NCBI GenBank assembly: GCA_900768505.1
Contig: CAAGED010000005.1
Location: 1-64,000 of the forward strand
Source: Lentisphaeria bacterium
GTDB lineage: Bacteria; Verrucomicrobiota; Lentisphaeria; Victivallales; Victivallaceae
Direction: 5' to 3'
DNA: 64,000 nucleotides
Each line of letters opens with the position of its first letter. Within the stretch, counting starts at the first letter, position 1. A program made the position numbers and the translations under genes. The notes beneath the pieces were generated by a model. It saw nothing but the letters and a program-made list of their open reading frames with translations. It was not told the DNA's origin and did no database searches. Shown piece after piece: positions 9,196-17,871 of this stretch.

Positions 9196-9536
9196 TGACG
9201 CTTATTCAATGGATTTCTCTTACGGGAAGTATTTTTTTTATGGTGATGGTACTGTGGGCGGTTTATCGTGGCAAATTGTGTGAAGCTTATGCACTTATCT
9301 GGTTGGTTACCGGAGTAGTGATTACGGTGATTTCGGTTTCAGGGCGGTTGTTGGAGTATTTTTCTAAATTGGTTGGAATTCAAACTCCGGCCTTTGCGTT
9401 GTTGCTGACGCTGATTATGGGAATGCTTTTGTTATTGTTTCAATTGACAATGGTCATTTCTGCTCATACGGAAAAAATTAAGCGGTTAACTCAGGAATTG
9501 ACCCTGTTGCGGGAAGAGTTGCAGCGTAGAAAATGA
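9195..9536 (+). CDS. DUF2304-family small membrane protein
   Basis: A 113-aa protein with three predicted transmembrane segments (about residues 3-23, 32-50, 66-88) and a charged, helical C-terminal tail (LTQELTLLREELQRR). The pattern matches DUF2304 proteins, which usually sit next to DPM1-like GT2 enzymes and are thought to anchor or partner them. Here the gene overlaps the GT2 gene by a TGATGA junction and the flippase gene by ATGA. The biochemical role is not established. Confidence 0.8.
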   Translation: MTLIQWISLTGSIFFMVMVLWAVYRGKLCEAYALIWLVTGVVITVISVSGRLLEYFSKLVGIQTPAFALLLTLIMGMLLLLFQLTMVISAHTEKIKRLTQELTLLREELQRRK

Positions 9537-10831
9537 AACTTCCCGAACACTTGAAAATCTTTATTTTTGGCAGTGCCGTCACCATTACCGGCAATGTAGT
9601 GGTTGGTTTGGTGAATTATTTAGTGCGTCGGACGCTGGCATTGAATCTCTCCAGCAGTGATTACGGGAGTTTTTACGGGACATTCGCTTTAATTTCAATT
9701 TTACTGGCAGTGTTTGATTTTGGGTTGACCGATGCCGGCAGTGTGTTGGTCGCGGAGGAAAAATCCCGCCGCAGTGAGAGTTTTTCAGCTGTCTTCCGAC
9801 TGAAGGGGTTGGCTGGATTGGCTTGCGGATTGGGTATTTTTCTCGGTCGGGATTGGATTAGCGAGCGTTATCTGGCCGGACATGGCAGTTGGATGTTGAT
9901 GATTTTTGCCGTGTATGTGATTTTTCAATCGCTGGACGGTGCCCTGATGGCCTATTATAACGGCAGTAAACAATTTCGTTTGCAGAATATATTCAATACA
10001 TTTAAGGCGTTGACACTGCTGTTGTCAGCCTGGTGTTTTGCCGGTATCTGGGCGGCGGCCGGAGCGGCACTGGCATATGCCGTAACGGCGGCGCTGTTTA
10101 TTCCGTTGCAGTTATGGTGGATTTCCCGTCGGGATAAATTGTCTTTCCACTGGCAGTTAGAAGAAGGAATTCGTAAACGCTTGCAAAGTGTGATTGCGGT
10201 GGTGGCCGGTATAACATTTATGCAGACGGTGCTTTTTAATTTGGATTCTGTGATGTTGACCGCGCTGAAAGGCACTGAGGTGACGGCGATTTATAATGTG
10301 GCGTTGCCGATTACCCAGTTGTTATTGGCGGTATTAGTTTTTGCTACGGTCTTTTTGCCGTTGGCGGTGGAGATGGTCAACCAAAAAGATTTCCACCGGT
10401 TGTGCCGGTATGTCTGGTGGGCAATCGGCATTACGCTGTCGGCAATTCCGGTAGTGTTTATTACAATGCATTTAGCGGGCGAATGGCTGATTACGCTTTT
10501 GTTTAAAAGCACTTATGCCGGAAGTGCGGCGCCGGTTCTGCCATATTTGACTACCGGTTATCTTTTGTTTGCGCTGGGAGCGTTTGTCAGTCGGATTTTG
10601 GTGGCGATGCGGGCGGTGAAATTTTTGGCAGCGCTGGCATTTCTGATAATTGGAACTGATTTTCTGCTTAATTATGTAATGATTAGCCGTTATGGATTGA
10701 TTGGTGCCGCATTGGCAACGGCGATTTCATATTTAATATTTGCCGTGTCTATGCTGATTGCTTTTTTCCGGTTGGTGAAAAGTCGTGAAACGGATGGCGG
10801 TAAGTTGCCTGAATGTATTGGAGAAGATTGA
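9533..10831 (+). CDS. Polysaccharide/oligosaccharide flippase (Wzx-like, MOP superfamily)
   Basis: A 432-aa polytopic membrane protein with 12 or so hydrophobic helices. The early segment VNYLVRRTLALNLSSSDYG is typical of polysaccharide-biosynthesis flippases that move lipid-linked oligosaccharides across the inner membrane. Length is normal for the family. It overlaps the DUF2304 gene by four bases, and the next gene starts two bases after its stop. Together with the surrounding transferases it suggests assembly of a cell-surface glycan. Confidence 0.88.
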   Translation: MKLPEHLKIFIFGSAVTITGNVVVGLVNYLVRRTLALNLSSSDYGSFYGTFALISILLAVFDFGLTDAGSVLVAEEKSRRSESFSAVFRLKGLAGLACGLGIFLGRDWISERYLAGHGSWMLMIFAVYVIFQSLDGALMAYYNGSKQFRLQNIFNTFKALTLLLSAWCFAGIWAAAGAALAYAVTAALFIPLQLWWISRRDKLSFHWQLEEGIRKRLQSVIAVVAGITFMQTVLFNLDSVMLTALKGTEVTAIYNVALPITQLLLAVLVFATVFLPLAVEMVNQKDFHRLCRYVWWAIGITLSAIPVVFITMHLAGEWLITLLFKSTYAGSAAPVLPYLTTGYLLFALGAFVSRILVAMRAVKFLAALAFLIIGTDFLLNYVMISRYGLIGAALATAISYLIFAVSMLIAFFRLVKSRETDGGKLPECIGED

Positions 10832-10832
10832 A

Positions 10833-11645
10833 ATGCAGAGTAAATTGACTATGGTGGTGTGCGCTTACAAGGCCAGTCCGTTTTTGGAGGAGGCGTTGAA
10901 ATCGGTGGCTGGGCAGAATATTCCGGTTAAATTAATGGTGGCCACTTCTACCCCTTCGGAGTATATTGAATCGCTTGCGCAGAAATACAAGGCAGAGTAT
11001 CTGGTAAATCCGCATCGGAACGGAATTGCCGCCGACTGGGATTTTGCGTTGTCGGCGGTTGGCAGTGATTATGCAGTCATTGTGCATCAGGATGATATTT
11101 ATTTTCCGGATTATGCCGGAAAGGTGGTGGCGGCGTTTGAAAAACATCCAGCGGCGTTAATAGCCTTTACGGATTATGGCGACTGGACCAGCGATGGCCG
11201 GCTGCACGAGCATCGGTTTTATTTGTGGATTAAGCGAATGCTGTTGTGGGCATTTTATTTGAAACATTATCATCATTGCCGATTCTTTAAAATGAGTGCG
11301 TTGGCATTGGGCAATGCAATTTGTTGTCCGGCGGTTTCGTATAATATGAAAAAACTTAAGACATTGCAGTTTGATCGCTCCTACTCGGTTAATTTGGATT
11401 GGGCAATGTGGCTGCGTCTGGCCAATATGGAAGGCGGATTCGCATTTATACCCCGGGTTTTGATGGCGCATCGAATTGCCGACTCCATGGAGACTGCCGC
11501 CGCCATTGCGGACAAACGGCGTTATAACGAGGACAAACGGGTCTTTGAAGCCATTTGGGGGAGGCGAATCGCCGGGTGGTTAATGAGATTTTACGCAAAA
11601 GCCTATGCTTCCAATCAGGTGAAGGTTGAAACAAACAAACCTTGA
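10833..11645 (+). CDS. GT2-family glycosyltransferase
   Basis: A 270-aa GT-A fold transferase. It starts LTMVVCAYKASPFLEEAL, contains HQDDIYFPDY at the position of the nucleotide-sugar DxD motif, and has a LDWAMWLRL segment resembling the acceptor-side motif of related enzymes. The start at 10833 follows the flippase stop by one base and has GGAGAAG 6 bases upstream. In-frame extension to 10785 would overlap the flippase gene without support. It is the last gene of the operon and probably adds a sugar to the lipid-linked glycan in the cytoplasm. No clear terminator follows. Confidence 0.88.
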   Translation: MQSKLTMVVCAYKASPFLEEALKSVAGQNIPVKLMVATSTPSEYIESLAQKYKAEYLVNPHRNGIAADWDFALSAVGSDYAVIVHQDDIYFPDYAGKVVAAFEKHPAALIAFTDYGDWTSDGRLHEHRFYLWIKRMLLWAFYLKHYHHCRFFKMSALALGNAICCPAVSYNMKKLKTLQFDRSYSVNLDWAMWLRLANMEGGFAFIPRVLMAHRIADSMETAAAIADKRRYNEDKRVFEAIWGRRIAGWLMRFYAKAYASNQVKVETNKP

Positions 11646-11874
11646 AACAATTTAATAAAAATAAATTCAGCCAGTTACGCGAAAGCCTGATATGAGAGGG
11701 AAAAAATTTTTGATGAAAGTTTTTTTCTTCTTATGCGGCAAATCTAGGTTGACGTTCGGCTTTTCAAGGCTTTTTATGTAGTATTTTACTCATCGGCTTG
11801 CCAATTAAAAAAATACAAACCCCAAAAATTAATAAAAAATATAGTCGCTTACACAAAAAATATTTTTGATAATT

Positions 11875-12453
11875 TCAACAAATAATCATTCCCAGTACTC
11901 CGGCGCCGATAATCAGATAAAAAATATTTATTTTGGTGTAAGTCATGGCCAGATATGCGATTACTGCGAGAGCCACTGCGCCGTAATTCCAAGTCAATTT
12001 TCCGCCGCCTGAAATGGAATCCCGGAGTTGGATGAAGGTAATCGGTTCCGGGAAAAATGCCAAATTTGCAAAAATAACCGTGGCCATTACAATCAATCCC
12101 AGCGAGGCGGGGCGAATGCCGGCCAATAAGCCGCGCACCACGGCAGTCTGGCTCCATTTGTTAAGGTAATGCACGGCTAAAACCACTAGAATTGACGGCC
12201 CGGCAATAAGCGATAAGGTGGCCAGAATACCTCCGGGAATACCGCCGATTTTATAACCGATAAAGGTGGCAGTGTTCATTCCCACCGGACCGGGGGTCAT
12301 TTGAGCGATGGAGATGATTTCGGCAAACTCAGCTGCGGAGAGGAGGTTGGATTCGACCAAACTTTCTTGGATCATCGGAATCAGCACATAACCGCCACCG
12401 AAACTAAGCAGTCCGAATTTAAAAAAAAGCAGGCAAATTCCCCATAAAGTCAT
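11875..12453 (-). CDS. Chromate-transporter (ChrA) family protein, second half of pair
   Basis: A 192-aa membrane protein with the ChrA signature near the N-terminus (KFGLLSFGGGYVLIPMI) and MTPGPVGMNTATFIG. It equals one half of a classic two-domain ChrA and overlaps its partner gene by four bases, so the pair probably assembles as a short-chain ChrA heterodimer. Many such pairs lie outside chromate resistance loci, so chromate efflux is a family label rather than a demonstrated role. Confidence 0.85.
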   Translation of the reverse strand: MTLWGICLLFFKFGLLSFGGGYVLIPMIQESLVESNLLSAAEFAEIISIAQMTPGPVGMNTATFIGYKIGGIPGGILATLSLIAGPSILVVLAVHYLNKWSQTAVVRGLLAGIRPASLGLIVMATVIFANLAFFPEPITFIQLRDSISGGGKLTWNYGAVALAVIAYLAMTYTKINIFYLIIGAGVLGMIIC

Positions 12454-13079
12454 GATTTTTGCTCCGGTTCAACTTGTTTGTTTTTGTTTTTCCAGTCGGA
12501 ATACACTGCGCAGACAATCCCCAGAACGGCGGATGTTACAATGATGTAGCCCGGTGCTACTTTATACCAAATCAATGCCGGCAGCGAGCAGGCAAAAATT
12601 ACAATTGCCAGTGGCGTTGAAAGGGTTTTCCGGAATAATTTCACCGCCGTTTGCGCCACTAATGCAGACACCGCCGCCCGGACGCCGATAAATGCCTTTT
12701 CGAGAAACTGGGGTGTTTCATTTAGTTTGCCAAGTAATGCTGCGATGATGGTGATGGCCACCACCGGCGGAATGGTCGCGCCGATAATGGCCATTGCCGC
12801 ACCCCGGATTCCGGCAATGCGAAATCCGATGTATCCGGCAGAATTGACGGCAATCAAACCAGGTACTGACTGAATAACTGCCATCATATCGAGTAAATCG
12901 TCGTCGGTGATCATTTTGTAGCGGTTGATGAGTTCGCTTTTTATGACCGGAATAATGGCGTAGCCGCCTCCGACCACGATCAATACGGTTTTGAAGTAGA
13001 CCCAGAAAAGCAGCAGCGCCTTGGCGTTTGGGGTCATGCTGCGAAATTTTTCATCGTCATCGGTTGTGATTTTGGTCAT
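12450..13079 (-). CDS. Chromate-transporter (ChrA) family protein, first half of pair
   Basis: A 209-aa membrane protein homologous to its downstream neighbour. It carries the paired signatures VGGGYAIIPVI and VPGLIAVNSAGYIG. I place the start at 13079, where AGGATTTTTT precedes the ATG. The frame continues upstream to 13223 but that part is a low-complexity Phe/Ile-rich stretch. Together with the overlapping partner it should make a ten-or-more-helix anion transporter of the CHR superfamily. Substrate unknown. Confidence 0.85.
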   Translation of the reverse strand: MTKITTDDDEKFRSMTPNAKALLLFWVYFKTVLIVVGGGYAIIPVIKSELINRYKMITDDDLLDMMAVIQSVPGLIAVNSAGYIGFRIAGIRGAAMAIIGATIPPVVAITIIAALLGKLNETPQFLEKAFIGVRAAVSALVAQTAVKLFRKTLSTPLAIVIFACSLPALIWYKVAPGYIIVTSAVLGIVCAVYSDWKNKNKQVEPEQKS

Positions 13080-13208
13080 AAAAAATCCTGAAATAAATTG
13101 AAAAATTAAAAAATCATAAAATGATGGTGAAATATATCCCTGTATGCAAAATATTCTAATAACGGGAGACGAAAAAAACGAAAAAAACTGAAAAAAAATA
13201 ATATTTCT

Positions 13209-13237
13209 TTGAAAACTGCACACCTTGGAGTTAAATT
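13209..13237 (+). promoter_or_regulatory. Possible promoter upstream of proS
   Basis: TTGAAA (13209-13214), a 17-base spacer and TAAATT (13232-13237) lie about 130 bases before the prolyl-tRNA synthetase start. The region is A/T-rich, so the match is only moderately convincing. Confidence 0.35.
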
Positions 13238-13369
13238 ATTACACTACTGTTGGAGTTATGGTGAATTTGAGTTAAAATAATAATATTTCTTGAATTTATC
13301 AAAAGCTGAGATGGTGGGCAAACGTGAAAATTTGAATAATTTACAAATAAGATTGGAAATTCTGTCATT

Positions 13370-15109
13370 ATGAAAATGAGTATGTTGCTCGGTCGCCGCA
13401 TCAAGGAAGATCCCAAGGATGCAAAAGTTGTCAGTCACAAGTTTCTGGTGCGCGGCGGTTATGTCCGTAGCGTTTCAGCCGGAATTTATTCGCTGCTGCC
13501 GGTGGGCAAACGCATTGTGGACAAGATTGAGCGCATTATCCGTCAGGAGATGAATGCCATCGATGGTCAGGAGGTTTTGATGCCGGTGGTGCTGCCTGCG
13601 GATTTGTGGCAGGAATCCGGGCGTTATGATACTGTGGGTTCCGAACTGCTCCGTTTCAAGGATCGTAATAACAAGGATATGCTTTTAGCCATGACTCACG
13701 AGGAGGCCGTGGTACAGTTAGTGCGCAGTGAGGTCTCCAGTTACAAGCAGTTGCCGATTATGGTTTATCAGATCCAAACTAAATATCGTGACGAGGCCAG
13801 ACCCCGTGGCGGCTTGATCCGGGTGCGGGAATTTACCATGAAAGACGCGTATTCATTCCACGCCAGCCAGGCGGATTTGGAACAGTATTATATGCGGGCG
13901 CATAAGGCTTACGAGCGGATTTTTCAGCGTATCGGTATGCGCAATGTACTTTCGATCGAATCCAATTCCGGAATGATGGGCGGTAAAGTTTCCCACGAAT
14001 TTATGGCGGTTTGCGATTGTGGCGAGGATACCATTTTTGTCTCCCCCGACCGCTCTTACCGGGCAAACCGGGAAATCGCCGTGGCGGCGTGGAAGTTTGA
14101 AAAATCTCCGGCTCAGGAGTTGAGGAAGGTGGCCACTCCCGGGCAGGAATCCATTGAAGAGGTCAGTAAGTTTTTGGGGCAGCGGGCCGAAAATACCGGG
14201 AAAGCGGTATTTTATCAGGATGTGCATTCCGGCGAATTGATTTTTGCGCTGATTCGTGGTGATTTTGAGGTAAATGAAACCAAGCTGCAGAATTTGGCTC
14301 GTATTCCGGAACTGAAATTTGCCGATGACGAGGCAATTCGCAATGTAGGTTGTGTGCCGGGTTATGCCTCTCCGCTTAACCTCAAGCGCAGCAAGGTGCG
14401 GGTTTTCGTGGATCGTTCGGTGGCCGAATCCAGCAATTTGACGGTGGGAGCCAACGAAGCTGGTTTCCATTATGTGAATTTTAATTTTGACCGGGATATG
14501 GCCAACTGGGAGAATGTTACCGTGTGTGACATTGCCTGCGTTCGTGCCGGAGATCCTTGTCCGCTGACCGGTGAACCACTGATTATGACCCGGGGCATCG
14601 AAATCGGTAATATTTTCCAGCTTGGTACCCGCTACACCGAGGCAATGAAATGCACCTACCTTGATGAAAACGGCAAATCAAAAAATATGATTATGGGTTG
14701 TTACGGCATTGGCGTCGGTCGGGCGATGGCGGCGGTTTTGGAGCAGGCTCATGATGATTACGGTCCGATTTGGCCGATTACGATTGCGCCTTACGAGGTG
14801 CAGATTTGTGCCATTACTCCCCAGAAGGATCAGGTTGGCGCAGTGGCCGGTGAACTTTATCGCAAGTTGGAGGCGTTGGGGGTGGAGGTATTGCTGGATG
14901 ACCGGGGTGAAAAAGCAGGTTTCATGTTCAGCGATGCCGATTTGCTGGGGATTCCGTTGCGGGTGGTGATTTCGCCGAAGAGTTTGGCGGAGGGCAAGGT
15001 AGAGCTAAAGTTTCGCAAAAACTGTGCGGTGGAACATTTTGATTTGGCTGGATTTGAAAATAAATTGCTTGAAATAATTAAACAGGAATACGCTCAATTC
15101 GAGTGTTGA
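13370..15109 (+). CDS. proS: Proline--tRNA ligase (bacterial type, with editing insertion)
   Basis: A 579-aa class II synthetase that charges tRNA-Pro in the cytoplasm. It has motif 2 (RDEARPRGGLIRVREF), motif 3 (GCYGIGVGRAMAAVLEQ), the MTHEEA sequence of the active site, and a C-terminal anticodon-binding domain from about residue 470. The middle section (about 220-400) corresponds to the INS editing domain of bacterial-type ProRS. Length is typical. The start ATG at 13370 lies seven bases before a second in-frame candidate at 13376. It leads a cluster with nifU and nifS. Confidence 0.96.
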   Translation: MKMSMLLGRRIKEDPKDAKVVSHKFLVRGGYVRSVSAGIYSLLPVGKRIVDKIERIIRQEMNAIDGQEVLMPVVLPADLWQESGRYDTVGSELLRFKDRNNKDMLLAMTHEEAVVQLVRSEVSSYKQLPIMVYQIQTKYRDEARPRGGLIRVREFTMKDAYSFHASQADLEQYYMRAHKAYERIFQRIGMRNVLSIESNSGMMGGKVSHEFMAVCDCGEDTIFVSPDRSYRANREIAVAAWKFEKSPAQELRKVATPGQESIEEVSKFLGQRAENTGKAVFYQDVHSGELIFALIRGDFEVNETKLQNLARIPELKFADDEAIRNVGCVPGYASPLNLKRSKVRVFVDRSVAESSNLTVGANEAGFHYVNFNFDRDMANWENVTVCDIACVRAGDPCPLTGEPLIMTRGIEIGNIFQLGTRYTEAMKCTYLDENGKSKNMIMGCYGIGVGRAMAAVLEQAHDDYGPIWPITIAPYEVQICAITPQKDQVGAVAGELYRKLEALGVEVLLDDRGEKAGFMFSDADLLGIPLRVVISPKSLAEGKVELKFRKNCAVEHFDLAGFENKLLEIIKQEYAQFEC

Positions 15110-15144
15110 AATATAGGCTGGTGGCTCCAGCCGGGAGGTTTGTC

Positions 15145-16005
15145 ATGTGGAATTACAATAAAAAAGTTATGGAACATTTTCTTCATCCCCAAAATGTGGG
15201 TGAAGTGGAAAATCCTGACGGTACCGGTGAAGTCGGCAACATCAGCTGCGGCGATGCACTGAAATTTACTTTCAAATTGGACGAAAACGGGCGGATTGTC
15301 GAAGCTAAATTCAAGACTTTCGGTTGCGCCAGCGCAATTGCCTCGTCTTCTGCCTTGACCGAGTTGGTAAAAGGCATGACCCTGGAAGAGGCCGCCAAAG
15401 TTACCAACAAGGATATTGTTGCACTGCTGGGAGAATTGCCGGAGGAAAAGATGCACTGCTCGGTTATGGGTATGGAAGCATTGCAGGCGGCCATCGCCGA
15501 TTACCGGGGCGAAAAGGTGACGGAGGATGAGCAGCACGGCGACAAGGACGGTCGCCTAGTTTGTAAATGTTTCGGCGTTACCGAGAATAAAATTCGCCGG
15601 GTGGTTAAGGAGAATAAACTCCACACGGCACACGAAGTAACCAATTACTGCAAGGCCGGCGGGGCTTGCGGCTCATGCCTGGATGATATTCAGCAAATTA
15701 TTGATGCGGTTTGGAACGAACATCATGCAACTCAGGCGGAGGATAAGTTGACCGATGTTTTCAACAATCTCTCGCTGGTGCAGAAGATAATGAAAATTCA
15801 GGAAATTCTGGACAAGGAGATTAAACCCCTGCTGGAAAAGGATGGCGGCAGTATTGAGCTGGTGGACTTCAGCGGCAACGTGGTCAAGGTTAAACTTACC
15901 GGCCGCTGCTCCATGTGTCCGGCCTCCGGCGTAACGTTAAAGCATACCGTGGAGGATAAACTGCATGAGTTTATCTCCCCGGCGCTTACCGTTGAGAGTA
16001 ATTAA
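15145..16005 (+). CDS. nifU: NifU-type iron-sulfur cluster scaffold, three-domain
   Basis: A 286-aa full-length NifU. The N-terminal IscU-like domain has cysteines C35, C61 and C105. The central Bfd-like [2Fe-2S] domain has C140, C142, C175 and C178. The C-terminal Nfu domain has CSMC (C255, C258). The spacing closely follows Azotobacter NifU. It assembles transient Fe-S clusters using sulfur from NifS. I chose ATG 15145 because GGGAGGT lies about 6 bases upstream. Earlier starts overlap proS. No nitrogenase genes are visible, so it most likely serves as the general Fe-S assembly system, as in several anaerobes (inference). Confidence 0.95.
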   Translation: MWNYNKKVMEHFLHPQNVGEVENPDGTGEVGNISCGDALKFTFKLDENGRIVEAKFKTFGCASAIASSSALTELVKGMTLEEAAKVTNKDIVALLGELPEEKMHCSVMGMEALQAAIADYRGEKVTEDEQHGDKDGRLVCKCFGVTENKIRRVVKENKLHTAHEVTNYCKAGGACGSCLDDIQQIIDAVWNEHHATQAEDKLTDVFNNLSLVQKIMKIQEILDKEIKPLLEKDGGSIELVDFSGNVVKVKLTGRCSMCPASGVTLKHTVEDKLHEFISPALTVESN

Positions 16006-16029
16006 CGGGTGGAATCGGGAGCATGTAAA

Positions 16030-17211
16030 ATGGAAAATAAAATTGTATATGTGGATAATAATGCCACAACCATGGTGGCACCGGAAGTATTTGAGACAAT
16101 GAAGCCGTTTTTTTGCGAAAGATACGGCAATGCGTCAAGTATTCATACCTTTGGCGGCAGTGTGGCGGCGGAGATTGAGGCGGCCCGGCGCAAGGTGGCC
16201 GAATTTTTGAACGCTAAATTCCGCAATGACGAAAATCAAGCAACGGAAATAATATTCACCAGTTGCGGCACAGAAAGCGATAATTCTGCCATTTGGAGTG
16301 CCTTGCTCTCTAATCCGCAGCGGCGCAAAATTGTAACCAGTAAAGTGGAACATCCGGCAATTTTGAGTTTGTGCAAAGAGTTGGTACGGCGTGGTTATGA
16401 AGTTGATTATGTTGGTGTGGATGGTTCGGGTAAACTGGATATGGCAGGCTTGAAAGAGGCTGTGGATCAGAATACCGCCATTGTTTCGCTGATGTGGGCA
16501 AATAATGAGACCGGGACGATCTTTCCGATAAAGGAGGCGGCGGAAATTGCACATGCCAAAGGTGCGCTTTTTCATACCGATGCGGTTCAGGCGGCGGGAA
16601 AAATCAAGATTGATTTGGAGGATGTCCGGGTGGATTTTCTCTCGATTTCCGGTCATAAGCTGCATGCGCCCAAGGGAGTTGGGATTTTGTACGTTCGGCG
16701 CGGCATCCGATTTCGGCCGTTTTTGATTGGCGGCCATCAGGAAAAAGGGCGTCGGGGCGGTACGGAGAATGTGACATCGATTATTGGCTTGGGCAAAGCC
16801 TGCGATTTGGCGATGAATGTGGAGGCGGAAGCTAAGTATGTGGCCATGTTGCGGGATCGGCTGGAGGCTGGAATTCGGGCAAAAGTGCCGAAAATCCGCA
16901 TAAACGGCGACCTGACCAGTCGGCTGCCCAATACCAGCAGCATAAGTTTTGAATATATTGAGGGGGAGGCGATTTTGATGTTGCTGGATCAATATAACAT
17001 TTGCGCTTCCAGCGGCAGTGCCTGCACTACCGGCAGTTTGGAGCCTTCGCATGTATTGCGTTCCATGGGGTTGCCTTACACGGCGGCACATGGTACAATC
17101 CGATTCAGTTTTTCGCGTTATAACACCATTGAAGAGGTGGATTTTATTGTGGAAAAACTGCCGCCGGTGGTAGCAAGATTGCGTCAAATGTCGCCATATT
17201 GGCAGGAATAG
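16030..17211 (+). CDS. nifS: Cysteine desulfurase (NifS/IscS family)
   Basis: A 393-aa PLP enzyme that removes sulfur from cysteine for cluster assembly on the neighbouring NifU. The PLP lysine is K210 in SISGHKLHAPKG and the active-site cysteine is C332 in SSGSACTTGS, on the mobile loop as in group I desulfurases. The ATG at 16030 lies 24 bases after nifU; a GTG at 16009 is a less likely start. The pair forms a complete NIF-type Fe-S assembly module. Confidence 0.95.
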   Translation: MENKIVYVDNNATTMVAPEVFETMKPFFCERYGNASSIHTFGGSVAAEIEAARRKVAEFLNAKFRNDENQATEIIFTSCGTESDNSAIWSALLSNPQRRKIVTSKVEHPAILSLCKELVRRGYEVDYVGVDGSGKLDMAGLKEAVDQNTAIVSLMWANNETGTIFPIKEAAEIAHAKGALFHTDAVQAAGKIKIDLEDVRVDFLSISGHKLHAPKGVGILYVRRGIRFRPFLIGGHQEKGRRGGTENVTSIIGLGKACDLAMNVEAEAKYVAMLRDRLEAGIRAKVPKIRINGDLTSRLPNTSSISFEYIEGEAILMLLDQYNICASSGSACTTGSLEPSHVLRSMGLPYTAAHGTIRFSFSRYNTIEEVDFIVEKLPPVVARLRQMSPYWQE

Positions 17212-17247
17212 GGTTGAATTTTCATTAAACAAGGTGTAGAATAATTT

Positions 17248-17532
17248 ATGGTAAACAAGCTAAATAACCCTTTTGGTGACGTTAAGCTGGAGTTTCCGGT
17301 GGAGTGGGTTTTCCGTTTTGTGGTGGAAGCCGGGAAGTCGGAACTTTTTCTGGCTGGATGTCGTAGTTTTATTGAGAAATTCGGTATAATTGACGGCGTT
17401 TCGGAACAACGGGGCAGCAGCGGTGGAAAATATAAATCATATCACTTGCGAGTTCTTTTCACTGATCGGGCGATGATGGATGTCATGAGTGCCGAGGCCG
17501 GGAAGTTGCCGGGGGTTAAGTTTGTGTTGTAA
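17248..17532 (+). CDS. DUF493 (YbeD-like) family protein
   Basis: A 94-aa protein with the alpha/beta ferredoxin-like pattern of the DUF493 family. The stretch from FPVEW to the end matches the family layout, including SSGGKYKSYH followed by a beta strand and a final LPGVKFVL strand. E. coli YbeD resembles ACT-type regulatory domains but its role is unresolved. It lies 36 bases after nifS and may belong to the same transcript. Family assignment is by pattern and should be treated as probable. Confidence 0.65.
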   Translation: MVNKLNNPFGDVKLEFPVEWVFRFVVEAGKSELFLAGCRSFIEKFGIIDGVSEQRGSSGGKYKSYHLRVLFTDRAMMDVMSAEAGKLPGVKFVL

Positions 17533-17871
17533 ATTTTCGCTGATTGTAACATATACGGTTTAAAAAGAGTCTGGAAAGAGGATTTTATCGGCAAAAAAAG
17601 AAAAAATTGCAAAAAAAATCAAAAAAAACAAAAAAGGGAATGATTTGTGATTTGATTTTGCTTTGCATGTATGCTAAGTTTTAAGTGGAATGTGCCGGGA
17701 GCATTTATTTGTTGCACCTGGCGACGCTGCTTGAGTAATTGGCGGCGTTGTTAAAAGAGCTGCACTTGCGATTATGAGCCCTTTTTCAATGCTGCGGAAT
17801 AGCAGTTTTTTAGTCGGATAAAAAAATAGTTTAATGCAAATATAAGCAATCAATATAATGGGAGATATTTG
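17533..17871. other. Intergenic region, A-rich, before the coiled-coil gene
   Basis: The left part (17570-17640) is an unusual nearly all-purine stretch rich in A-tracts, which may be intrinsically bent. Around 17650-17700 is an extended -10-like TGTATGCT but no convincing -35. A short hairpin CTGC/GCAG (17792-17805) followed by TTTTTT could terminate a short leader transcript. No coding sequence is apparent. GGGAG at 17860-17864 is the ribosome binding site of the next gene. Confidence 0.4.

Noticed and set aside
16135..17232. A 365-codon open frame on the minus strand over nifS
   Set aside because: Antisense to intact nifS with all catalytic residues; its composition (His, Arg, Gln rich) is typical of shadow frames.
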